Of a stretch of DNA of 64,000 bases, positions 26,474 through 35,760 are shown piece after piece. Every line of letters starts with the position of its first letter. Position 1 is the first letter of the stretch. The stretch is from Homalodisca vitripennis. Lineage: Eukaryota > Arthropoda > Insecta > Hemiptera > Cicadellidae. The position numbers and the translations under genes are program-made. Location: assembly GCF_021130785.1 (NCBI RefSeq), contig NW_025776240.1, positions 141,649-205,648 on the forward strand, given 5' to 3'. The notes beneath the pieces were generated by a model, which worked only from the letters and a program-made list of their open reading frames with translations, did not search any database and was not told the DNA's origin.

Positions 26474-27351
26474 TAGTGTTGGGCTAAACGACTAGTCGAC
26501 TACCGGTTTATTTGACTAGTGCCCAAAGTAGTCGATTAGTCGGTTGTTTTGACTAGTCTTATTTGAACCACTGGTTGTTAGTAACATGCATTGCGATTTC
26601 AATGTATTGCAGCGGTTTTCTAGAGCTTATATTCGAGAAATCGATGAACAGTAAATTTATTCAACTGACGGTTAGTTATGTATACATTACAGTATAGAGT
26701 AAACTTGTTCATTTGCTATTAATGATACCTTTCAGATATCAATACAGTAGACCTAAATTAATCGACTAGTTTAATTCAGTATAGATCTTGTTGTTCTTCT
26801 ACCTGTCAAAGATTATCATTCAATAATTAAAAGTATAAATTAGGAATTTTAATGGAAGTGTTTAAGTTTTGTAACACTGTACTTGTATTTGACAATATTA
26901 AATTAATTACAAAACACCTAAGTAATTTACAGAAGCCTACATAATTTATTTGAATTATATTATTCGTACTGAGTATTAGAATACACAAACTTAATTTTAT
27001 TAACATTTCGTGGCACAAGTCTAATCCTTCTATCATTTGCTACTTGTTCGGCTACTTGAAAAAATCTTTTAGAAGAAACTGGCATGGCTAGCAAGCACTC
27101 ATACATTTTCGTAAGTAATAAGTAATCTGAAATAACATCTTTTTAATTTTTTCATAGTATGGGAGAGGGTTTTTAATCTATCAGCTAAAGGTAGTTATAA
27201 ATGTTATTGAACTATAAGAGCAAATACGACTGAAATATATAATTATTCATTTATTCCATTCGACTACTTTAACGACTAGTCTAGTCGGTTTTTGAATGTA
27301 GTCGAATAGTCACTAGTCGGTTGTAAAAAGTAATCAACAGTCCCATCACTT
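26474..27351. mobile_element. hAT-type MITE (non-autonomous), 878 bp
   Basis: The ends are TAGTGTTGGGCTAAACGA and, read inward from the right, AAGTGATGGGACTGTTGA, the CAGTGnTGGG style of hAT termini. They are flanked by ATAGTAGT (26,466-26,473) and GTAGTAGT (27,352-27,359), an 8-bp target duplication with one mismatch. Both subterminal regions are packed with GACTAGT/AGTCGA-type motifs in both orientations, as expected for hAT transposase binding. No transposase frame is present, so the copy would depend on another element. Confidence 0.85.
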
Positions 27352-27359
27352 GTAGTAGT

Positions 27360-28952
27360 GACGTTTACAGTGATTATTTTACTATTTTGGTGTACTTGTC
27401 ACGTATGGTTGTTATCAATTTGCAGAGCTGTAGTTATGGCTTCCCATTTATTAAAAATTATTAAATTATGAGTGTAGTTCTCACGTTTAGATAATTAAGT
27501 GATTTCACATAACGTCAAAAGTACTCAACACGTGTCACGAGCTCCTAAAAACAACTTCTATTGTGTCATGTACAAATTATTCTTATACACTTATTAATTT
27601 TTATTTATTATTTATTAATTTGTTTATAATCAAAACATGCTATGATACAAACATTAATTCCGAAAAATACTTACTTCTAAATAAAAGTTTAAACAACAAA
27701 AAGTTTAAAGCTTTTTGAAAGCAACTCTATAGAGCAATATCTAACAAGTATAGAGTGAGGTTGAAACAGAACAGCGCAAACAGATAAATGGAAATATAAT
27801 CTGTTCAGTATTTGTAGCTACACGTTTCGAATATCCCTATACAACGCATGATATGAATCAATTTCAGGTAATAACGTTTCTTTCATCAAGTTGTGATATT
27901 TTTAATAAATATTACTCCAAAAATATTTGTATATAATACGTGAAATATTGTAGAAATCGTTTTAATTTGCTACATTATTAAAGTTAATAGCCACATATAC
28001 AACTAGATGTCACAACTATATTGGAGAATAAAGCGTACAAATTTAGAGCACATTAATGACGACGTAAACAAACTTAAGTGAAATGAATCTGAAAAAGAAT
28101 ACTTTGGAGGCAGAGTTCAAAGGAAAGAGGAATAGTGAGTGAGTGAGTGGATGAGTTGGGATATAGAGAGGGTGATATAGGATGGAGGGGAAAGAATGTT
28201 CCTCATAAATAGTTTTTGAGAAAATGTTCACTTTAAATGATAACATACACATTTTGGGCTCTATCTTGCTTGGATATTGCTGTTTTATTCATTAACAAAT
28301 GACCTTGTTTGTCTTTAAATTTGTTATTTTCGTATTTTGAACATCTGCTGTTGTCTGGCATGGAAATACAAGGATTGATTTATTGTAATTTATGTTAGGG
28401 AACTTGCCCTTTATGTCATCACCCCTTATCTAATAGACATTTTTAAATTTTTACCAAACACAATTATGGTAAATTTGATTAAGTATTATTTATATTTTAA
28501 ATTTACAAAACATAGTGAAATTTCGTGTGCTAAAATATTTTAAAATATCCACCTGCAAATATATAGTATTAATTTACAAAGCAGCCGAGCTCTGAAACAA
28601 AGATAAACGTGCTACAAGCCCAAATGATATTCTTGAAATAAAAAAAAAACATTATAGTCTTTAAAGAATGTTCGCAACTCTCTGGTACTGTCAGTTTTGG
28701 ACCTCCACGAAAACCAGATCACTTGACTGGCTAACGGCTTCATTGTAGGAATTTTACTAAGGAAAAGGTATATATATATATTTTATTTTTCTTTGTCTTT
28801 AATTTAAATGCACACCTTTCTTTCTTATGGGTTTGTTAATTATTAGTTTTAGAATATAAGCCTATTTTACTGAACTAGTAAGTGCTGAAAATTGTTCATC
28901 AGAATCATTAACGCAAAATGCAAATGTTACAGAGTGTACTTCGTATTTGATA
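27360..28952. other. AT-rich sequence without recognised gene
   Basis: No coding or repeat feature is recognised. The 69-codon minus-strand frame at 28,043-28,252 overlaps a purine-rich GAGTGAGTGAGTGG stretch and has no domain. Confidence 0.5.
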
Positions 28953-31150
28953 AGACAAGACAAGAATTCCTTTATTTTCACATTCATCAAGAAGAAAATG
29001 GCGTCAAATACATAGTATCTTAAAATTTTTCCCAGGATTGTTCTCATTTAGCTGCCTTGGTCTTCACATTCTCTGCGAGTCAGCTCTCCAATTCAAGAAT
29101 TCTTTTACTGAGTAAAAGGGTCTCTCTTGGAACCAGGAGTGCAAGTTTTCTTCAACTTCCTTCTTTCCATTTTCTTCAGCTCATCAGGGAGATTATTGAA
29201 GAATTTTGCTTCAGCATTAGTTAACTTGTGGTTCGGCAAAGTAAATTTATTGGCATACCTAGTATTGTAAGAATGAATGTCTTAGTGCTGTTGAACCTCA
29301 CATTCACCATGAGTGTATGAGTTTTAGTTATCACAATACACTCTACAATATAAAGGCTGACTACCGTTGATAACCTCCACTCTTTGAATACCCCTCAATA
29401 GCTCTCTCTAAATCCCAAGCCGTCGATGTTTCTTAGAGCCTTTTTTGTAGAATTAGGATTCGTGGGAAATTTCTTTCAGTTGAACCACCCCAAACCGCTA
29501 AGCCATATCTCATATGGCTTTCAAACATAGCATTATAGGCTGTTATTGTGGCTTTTGTCGTGCTTATAGCTTTCGTACTTTTATGGCATAAATTGCTGAG
29601 CTAAAGCTTAAGGCATAAGTTATCAATATGATTTAGCTAAGAGAGTTTGTCATCAACAATGATTCCAAGATAATTAGTTGAGCTGACAGATTGAAGATTT
29701 GGTAGATCTGAAATTTCATCCTTCTGGTTCCCAAATGAAATTTGTTTCGTCTTTTATTAATTGAAAACCAGGTCATTGTTTCTACAGTAGTCCATAACAA
29801 TGTTAACAGCAATGTATGCATTTATTTCTAGATTTCCCACTGAGCTATTTGCAGTTAATAGCATAGAATCGTCAGCATACACGAATAAATTACTGTATGA
29901 ATGTATAACCTTAGGAAAATCATTAGTAAATAATATAAAAAATACAGGCCCCAACACAGATCCTTGCGGTACACCACGGTCCATTGATAGGACCTCAGAT
30001 CTTGAAATTGTAGCAACTATTTTTATGGTCTGTCATTTCTACAACCTAGTATCTTCCTTCAATGTATGCTGGGAACCATGAAAGTGCTGTTCCTTGGATT
30101 CCTAGATGAAAAGTTTTCTTATAATCAAGTCATGGCTTAGACAATCAAATGCCTTACTCAAGTCAAGTTGCACTCCCACTAAACTATTTCCAGCCTCGAT
30201 ATTGTCAACAATGTGCTTAAACAGATCAACTATTGCAGTCATGGTGGATCGTCCCTTAATAAAACCATTATTTTTCTCTGTCAAAAGGTTGTTTAATTGA
30301 AGATTTTTGAAAAGTCTGGAGATTACAATTTTCTCAATGATTTGGATTCAGTTGGAGTAAAAAATATTGGCCTAAAATTTTCTATCTGGTGTTTACTGGA
30401 TATTTCATTTAAGCCAAAAGAGGATTTTGTTTTGAGTGAGTTTATTACTTTAATTATTTCTTCAATTGACGTGGGTTCCATAGAGGTCAGTGACATTTCA
30501 ACAGGTGGGTTTTGAACAAATTGCATTGTTGGGTTGATGCGCAGGTTCTGTTTGAGAGTTTTATCGGCAATAGTTGAGAAATAGTTGTTAAAATGGTTGG
30601 CTATATCTTTGGGGTCGTCAAATTTGTCTCTGTTTTTAATTATGAAGTCAAATCCAGAAATTGTGTCCTTGTGCTGATGATTTCTCTCGCTGTTTATGAT
30701 GTCCCAAACAGCCTTATTTTTGTCAGCAGCATTGTCAATATGAGCAGCACTAGCCTCTTGTCTTAAGGTCCTTAGTTTTAAGTCGTAAGCCGTTTATAGC
30801 TTCGTAGTTTATTTATCCTCTCGGCTGCCATAAAGTCAATATCTCTCATTTACTTTAAGAAAATCTTTCTTTAAGTGGAGAGCTTCTTCATCATAGCACG
30901 GTTGAGCTTTTGTTCTTGCCACACTCTGACTTTCTTGATTGAACTAGTGAGATCTAAAAAGTATGTTATTGTCTCCAAATATTGCCTGTAGGATTCCTCA
31001 GCCAAATATCGTTTGAGATTTGTTAAGTTCTCTGGACTTACATGTCGATGAAAGAAGGTAGTAGTTGTTTTTGATTCAACAGACAGAGGCAGATAACAAA
31101 GTTGTCCGAAATGGCTTTGAAATGGATATTGTTATTAAATAAGTCATTAT
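28953..31150 (-). mobile_element. 5'-truncated non-LTR retrotransposon (CR1/Jockey group)
   Basis: On the minus strand the element enters within the C-terminal part of the endonuclease domain (about 31,140). It runs through the reverse transcriptase and ends in a 3' UTR with AATAAA and a short CTTGT-repeat tail at about 28,953-28,975. The frame is broken repeatedly. It occurs only in the block that unit 2 lacks. The exact clade cannot be settled by eye; the 3' pentamer repeat and LDLSKAFD motif fit CR1-like or Jockey-like elements. Confidence 0.85.
29620..31100 (-). pseudogene. Reverse transcriptase pseudogene of the non-LTR element
   Basis: The encoded protein copied the element's RNA into DNA at a nicked target. 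In minus-strand order I can read HFGQLCYLPL (end of the APE endonuclease, about 31,100), NKAVWDIINSERNH (about 30,705) and FNNYFSTIADKTL (about 30,580). Next come IEEIIKVINSLKTKSS (about 30,450), GFIKGRSTMTAIVDL (about 30,255), LDLSKAFD (about 30,160) and VPQGSVLGP (about 29,970). The catalytic YADD lies at 29,868-29,879, and NYLGIIVDDKLSW-like remains of the thumb near 29,670. The parts sit in several frames, so it is inactive. Confidence 0.88.
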
Positions 31151-31768
31151 ATACTAGTTTGCTTGATTACTTTTCATCTATCTCAAAACTTTCCTGGGAC
31201 GTGTAAGTTCATAGGTTAACAAATCCCTAATACCATAATAACAGTTATAATATCTCCCTGTATTTCATCTCCGGGAACAAAACTATTGATATTTTGTATA
31301 AAGGTTTCACTATTTTAGTGTCGTAACACTTAATCTGGAACTATTTTTAGTTTCAAATTAAATCAATAAAAAACTATTAATTTAATTTATTATTGCGCGG
31401 TTTAAAAGTCAGTTTTTTACTTGCTGCAACAATGGTATTCTTCACTGTGATTCACTCTCTAAATATCATCGCGGGCGTCATAGAGTATCTAAATATAGCT
31501 TTGAGCATTTGCATCCTAAGAAATTATTTCCTCACGACAACTTGCCTTTATCACTCCAATATTATCATGTATCTGCTTTTTTTGTCCTACTTCAAAAAGC
31601 CTGTATGACTGACTGGCCAATTACCACTCGTACTTTTACAGATTCTAAATCATTGCAGAGATTAAAGCTGATTATTGTAAGACTGTTCGGCATTAGCTGG
31701 GTTTCGCCTGGAGCGTAATATTGAGTTAAACCCAAAACTAACGGTCCTCCATTTCCGTACCCTACGCC

Positions 31769-31853
<85 letters not shown>

Positions 31854-32908
31854 TCGGGGCGGAACCTTGATTTTCGACATTAAAAACATATTGAACATCG
31901 ATGATTTGACATGAATGTATGTGTAAAATGGTCTTTGGTTCGAGTAATTTTTTAGAATTCCCTATTTCGTTTGCACAAAATTTGTCAGTAAGATAAAAAA
32001 CTTTACGTTTTTTACTGAAAAAATACTTTAGTACTGACTTATAGCTTTTATTGGCCAATAGGTGATCGAAGTCTCAGTTACTCAGTGTCGCAGTATTTCA
32101 CATTGTTATATAAAAAAAACACATTCTTAAATGAGTACTTAAGATACAAAACACTATTGAATTTGAGGAAAGAATTTTTAACACCTTGGTTAGCTCACCA
32201 TTAACTGTATACTTTAGTGCGTAATTGCTTTTAAAATAGATAACTTTTACAGTTTATGCGTTTGACAAGTTAATATTTAACCTTGTAACGTAGATTTTGA
32301 CATACAACATAATCTTAAAAAAATTAAAAAAATAAGATGTACACCAAAACACTATACTGTTGTATACTTTAAACACTATACAGTAATTCAAAAGTAAACA
32401 CGAAAATTAATGTTTTTTGTTTGAATTAGTAAAACAGGGAGACGAATTAACTGAAAGTTGCATAGTTGATGTGGTGTAGCCTAATAACTTTTCAACAGGT
32501 ATGATCGGTTAATTAGGTTTCTTATCGCATCGTTGATAGTAATTACTATTAGTATAATTAGAAAATATTATTTTTAATGTTTAACACGAAACATTGTAAC
32601 TATATTAGAATGTTCTCATATTATTTACTGATATCAGGAACTAGCATTAGCATAAATTATTATTACACCTGACACTAATTTTAAACCAGTAGACTGTGTT
32701 AAATGTTTTGCCACATCAATTAGTTGAAATGGACATTCAGGTTTCCATGTTTTTAATATATTGCTTATTTTACTAATAATAATAAAGATTAAAAATAAAG
32801 ATAAACCGATTTAAATACTTGTACTAATATGAAGAAACAATAGTGACAAATATGATTTTAATTTGACAAAGTTGAGCTTACTAAAAGCGAATACTAAAAC
32901 TTTTTTAG
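31151..32908. other. AT-rich sequence with a (CA)n tract
   Basis: I see no gene. The open frames at 31,393-31,718 lack any recognised domain, and those over 31,770-31,851 are products of the microsatellite. Confidence 0.5.
31770..31851 (+). repeat. (AC)n microsatellite, 82 bp
   Basis: An uninterrupted AC/CA tract lies between CCTACGCCA and CTTCGGGGCGG. Confidence 0.98.
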
Positions 32909-33435
32909 GTGAAGCCATCCATATTTTATCACACAAATGTATTAGACAAATAGTTCTATTTTTCGTAAGCTACCAAAAGAAACTTTCAGATTTAGAACTT
33001 TGTATCAGAATAAGTGATACTTTCGATAGTCGAATAACTGACAGGTTCTATGTATTTGTTGGTGTGTCAACGAATATACAACAAAAAGCATTGGTGTATG
33101 TGTTTATGTATGTATGAAATTATGAATCATAAGTGCAGGTATTTAATCGTCCTTGTCTGCGATTTAGTTTATGGCTTCATTTAATTTATAAGACCATTTT
33201 CTATAAAGAAAAATTAAACAAAGAAAATTTCCTTTTTAATTATTTCAAATACCCATGTTAAATTATAAAATTGCCTAATTTATCACATAATGAATTTTAT
33301 TATATTAAAAATATGAATCTGCCTTAAAATATTAAGTTTCATTGGGTTAATTACGTTGTATTTGGAGTTACCTTAATTTTGTCAAATTAAAATTAGTTTT
33401 AATTGTTACAAATAAAAAACTAAAATTAGTAAAAA

Positions 33436-33478
33436 CACCCCCTAAACCCCCCCCCTTGGGGGGTATTAACACCCCCCT
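33436..33478. repeat. C-run/G-run hairpin tract (unit 1)
   Basis: Runs of C (CACCCCCTAAACCCCCCCCC), then TTGGGGGGT, then ACACCCCCC allow two competing hairpins around a central G6 run. The unit-2 counterpart is at about 56,606-56,646 and differs by one or two bases in the run lengths. Confidence 0.8.
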
Positions 33479-33682
33479 TAAATTGGTACAAATATTGAAG
33501 CCGGGTATTTTTTTATTTAAAATGCTACATTATGTTTAATTTTTAGGAACTAATATTGTGTATTTTTGTCTCTCTGCTGCGACCCTAGCAACTATACTCA
33601 GTGATTGTTGTTAAAATAAATATATATTTTAATTGCCGCGTGCCATGGTTGAATGGAAGGTAATTTTAATTTCTAATGTGAA

Positions 33683-34061
33683 CTGAGAAGCTTCCTATTC
33701 AACACTGAGATATCAAATGCCGGTGGTTGTTTAAAAATTCCAATCTCAGCATTCAATCCTCTTTCATTGCTCCCACTAACAGGAACGAGACACGTGCCGA
33801 TATTCTAAATAAAGGTAGGTTCCTAGCATTTGTGAAGTAGGATATAATCATCGGAAGAAAACTCATATGAGTAATTCATTCTGTCTTGTGTTTTCTCATG
33901 ATTCAAAGGGCACCATTATCTGGAACTCTAAGGTAAACTAGGAAACTTCCTACAACTCCTAGATAACATATGGTTATTTTAAAAATTGAAATGTCTACAC
34001 TCAATCCTGCCTCATTGCTCCAACATAAATTCGCATCTGAGAGATAAGTTATCGCCATTTA

Positions 34062-34117
<56 letters not shown>

Positions 34118-34620
34118 ACATCTCGATACCTTATTCCACCTTGTTACTCCGTGTAATATTTCATTTACAGGACTCCTAGAGGAGAATTTCCATATAATGC
34201 CCTGATGTTGAGTAGGAAGCATCTCACACGAAGTCAGATGTAACTTATAACGATAGGGAAAATTCGCATATCCACACTCAATTCTGGCTCGTCCACTAAA
34301 AGACTGAATTCGACATAGCCTCCAATAGGAACGTCACTAGGATCTTTACCATTGTTAATGGTATGTTCCTTAGCCTCTGTGATGTAAGTTGAGGGAATTG
34401 GAATAAAACACATCTTATAATGTTATGTTGCTCCATGTCAAGTACTTCTATAGGAGCGTTTCATGGAACCCTGATATTGGCTAGGAAACTTTTTACAAAA
34501 ACTATGAGGTAACATATAGTGATTTGGTAAATTTCAAACTCCGCAATCAACCCTGTCCCGTTTCTTCAGGACTGCTTTCATATATGCCTGCAATAGGGGC
34601 GTTATTCAGAAGCCAGGAAA
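33683..34620 (-). repeat. Four-copy diverged tandem array, period about 250-270 bp (unit 1)
   Basis: Four units start near 33,683, 33,932, 34,203 and 34,472. Each has a block like CTAGGAAACTTCCTACA, then an (A/T)ACATATGG-like segment, then AAAATT..A..TC.ACACTCAATCCTG. Units 3 and 4 also share CCAATAGG(A/G)(A/G)CGT(C/T)A. On the minus strand all four can be read as similar peptides, for example GLSVDISIFKITICYL in one and GLIAEFEIYQITICYL in another, followed by a FLxNIRVP-like block. This suggests decayed protein repeats, but every unit has stops. It could equally be a non-coding minisatellite-like array. Confidence 0.65.
34063..34115 (+). repeat. Poly(A) run of about 53 bases
   Basis: An uninterrupted A run occurs inside the repeat array. 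Unit 2 has only CCAAAAATAACTAC at the same place (about 57,268), so the run grew or was inserted after the copies separated. There is no SINE or other element next to it. Confidence 0.95.
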
Positions 34621-34970
34621 GAAAAGTAAAATTTCTCAGTAATTCAGAGGCAAGTCGTAGCAATTGTACCACCTCTTTGCAAATTGTTATTGTTGGTATC
34701 TCCATATGATTGTATATGTAACATTTTCAAAGTGATTTCATGAGGAGATGCATGTCCAATCGATAAAAATCCTTATTTATAGAACAATCTTCATCCAGAT
34801 CACTAATTTTGTAAAATAGATCGTTGCACATAAAAAGGAACACAGAAACCGATCGAATGTTATAACCTCATCCTTTTTAGAGTCAGTAAAATAAACATCA
34901 AATTCACTTTCAAGGCAATAAGCTAGAGGAAACTTATATTCCTCTTTAATCAAGGCATCATAAGTCTTAT
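34548..34970 (-). pseudogene. Broken counterpart of the 140-codon frame, unit 1
   Basis: Read on the minus strand, the sequence follows the unit-2 frame from TYDALIKEEY through SEFDVYF. A run of six A's (plus strand) in unit 2 at about 58,001 is five A's here (about 34,834), which shifts the frame. Further on, the codon for Trp in LRNSLWKC is TGA. If the frame was ever real, this copy is inactive. Confidence 0.4.
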
Positions 34971-35065
34971 CTCAAGATGTGTAAAGTAAGCCAAAACTGC
35001 ATAGAATAATAGTTTTATATTCCAATGTCTCAAATTTTATTTGATTTATTTAGGGCCCTACAGGA

Positions 35066-35074
35066 ACTTCTTGG
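35066..35074 (+). repeat. Target site duplication of the 5S-derived SINE (left)
   Basis: ACTTCTTGG here is repeated exactly at 35,315-35,323, flanking the SINE. This 9-bp direct repeat fits insertion by target-primed reverse transcription. Confidence 0.85.
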
Positions 35075-35314
35075 CCAATGACGCAGTGTAGCGGGTACAA
35101 CGGTTATCGCTTGATAACCAGATCAAGCAACGTCGAGCGTGGCGGCTGCTTGGATGGGTGACCGCTGAGTGATCCTGTCCTTGCAGTGCGCCTGCCCGGC
35201 CGTTGGTGGTGGTTCGTAAGTCACCTTTAAGCAGTTGGTCCTCAGGTTAAGTGTTAGAGAGGGCTTCTTAGCCCTAACTTCGCCTGGTAAAATAAGGTCT
35301 CTTTACTTTACTTT
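35075..35314 (+). mobile_element. 5S rRNA-derived SINE (SINE3 type), 240 bp, unit 1
   Basis: The first ~110 bases follow 5S rRNA. CCAATGACGCAGTG corresponds to the 5' end and CGGTTATCGCTTGATAACC to the region before box A. AAGCAACGTCGAGCGTGG corresponds to box A and the intermediate element, and CTTGGATGGGTGACCGC to box C. These internal promoter elements would let RNA polymerase III transcribe it. The rest is an unrelated body with an AGGGCTTCTTAGCCCT hairpin and CGCCTGGTAAAATAAGG, ending in a TTTAC-repeat tail. A 9-bp target duplication flanks it. It cannot be a functional 5S gene because homology stops after box C. The partner LINE is not evident in this window. Confidence 0.88.
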
Positions 35315-35333
35315 ACTTCTTGGAATAGTTTCG

Positions 35334-35760
35334 TTGTTCGTCTGTTTGAGCAAAAACTATTAGTAGAATGTAGAGAATTGAAATTTGGTACATGGGTTCC
35401 TCTTGCTCCAAAGATGAAAGTTATTTATTTTGGGATTTAAATTTAAATGAGCTGTATATCTATCTGTACTCCTGCGCGTCTGTGTAATGCTAGAAAGGTC
35501 TAAGAGACTTGAAACTTAGAATATAGGATTCTCTTTGTCCATTCAGTAACGTTATTAATTTTTAGGTTAAAATGTAAAAGGCTCCTGGTCGCCTGCCCGT
35601 ATGTGCGATAAATCTTGAAAGAAAAGGTCCTAGAGGCTTGAAACTTGGAAATTTATCTTGTTCGAAGAATTAGCTCTGTTAATTTTAAACCCAAAAGGAA
35701 AAAAGTACGTCCGTCTGTCCTTGCGTCTACCGATTACTTCTTTCGTTACGATATGTTAGG
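35334..35760 (+). repeat. Tandem array, period about 113-138 bp, 3-4 copies (unit 1)
   Basis: Anchors of the form CGTCTGT(T/C)... followed by AGACTTGAAACTT(A/G)GA occur at about 35,338, 35,476, 35,598 and 35,711 (the last partial). Between them lie variants of GGTT(C)CTCTTGC(T)CCA.AGA and GTTAATTTT(A)GGTTAAAA. The array directly follows the SINE target duplication and is conserved in unit 2. Confidence 0.7.

Larger units (their letters stand above)
24850..32908. other. 8-kb block present in unit 1 and absent from unit 2
   Basis: Unit 1 runs CAGGTACAGTTTTACAG into this block at about 24,850 and leaves it at about 32,908 before GTGAAGCCATCCATATTT. Unit 2 joins the same two flanks directly at about 56,060-56,079 with a short filler. 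The block holds a hAT-type MITE, a decayed non-LTR element and a (CA)n tract, plus featureless AT-rich DNA. Because most of it looks like ordinary sequence, deletion from unit 2 is more likely than insertion into unit 1. Confidence 0.9.

Noticed and set aside
29800..30515. Plus-strand frames of 93, 64 and 72 codons
   Set aside because: They are shadows of the minus-strand reverse transcriptase remains.
35075..35314. A functional 5S rRNA gene
   Set aside because: Homology stops after box C, the body is unrelated, and a target duplication marks it as a retroposed SINE.
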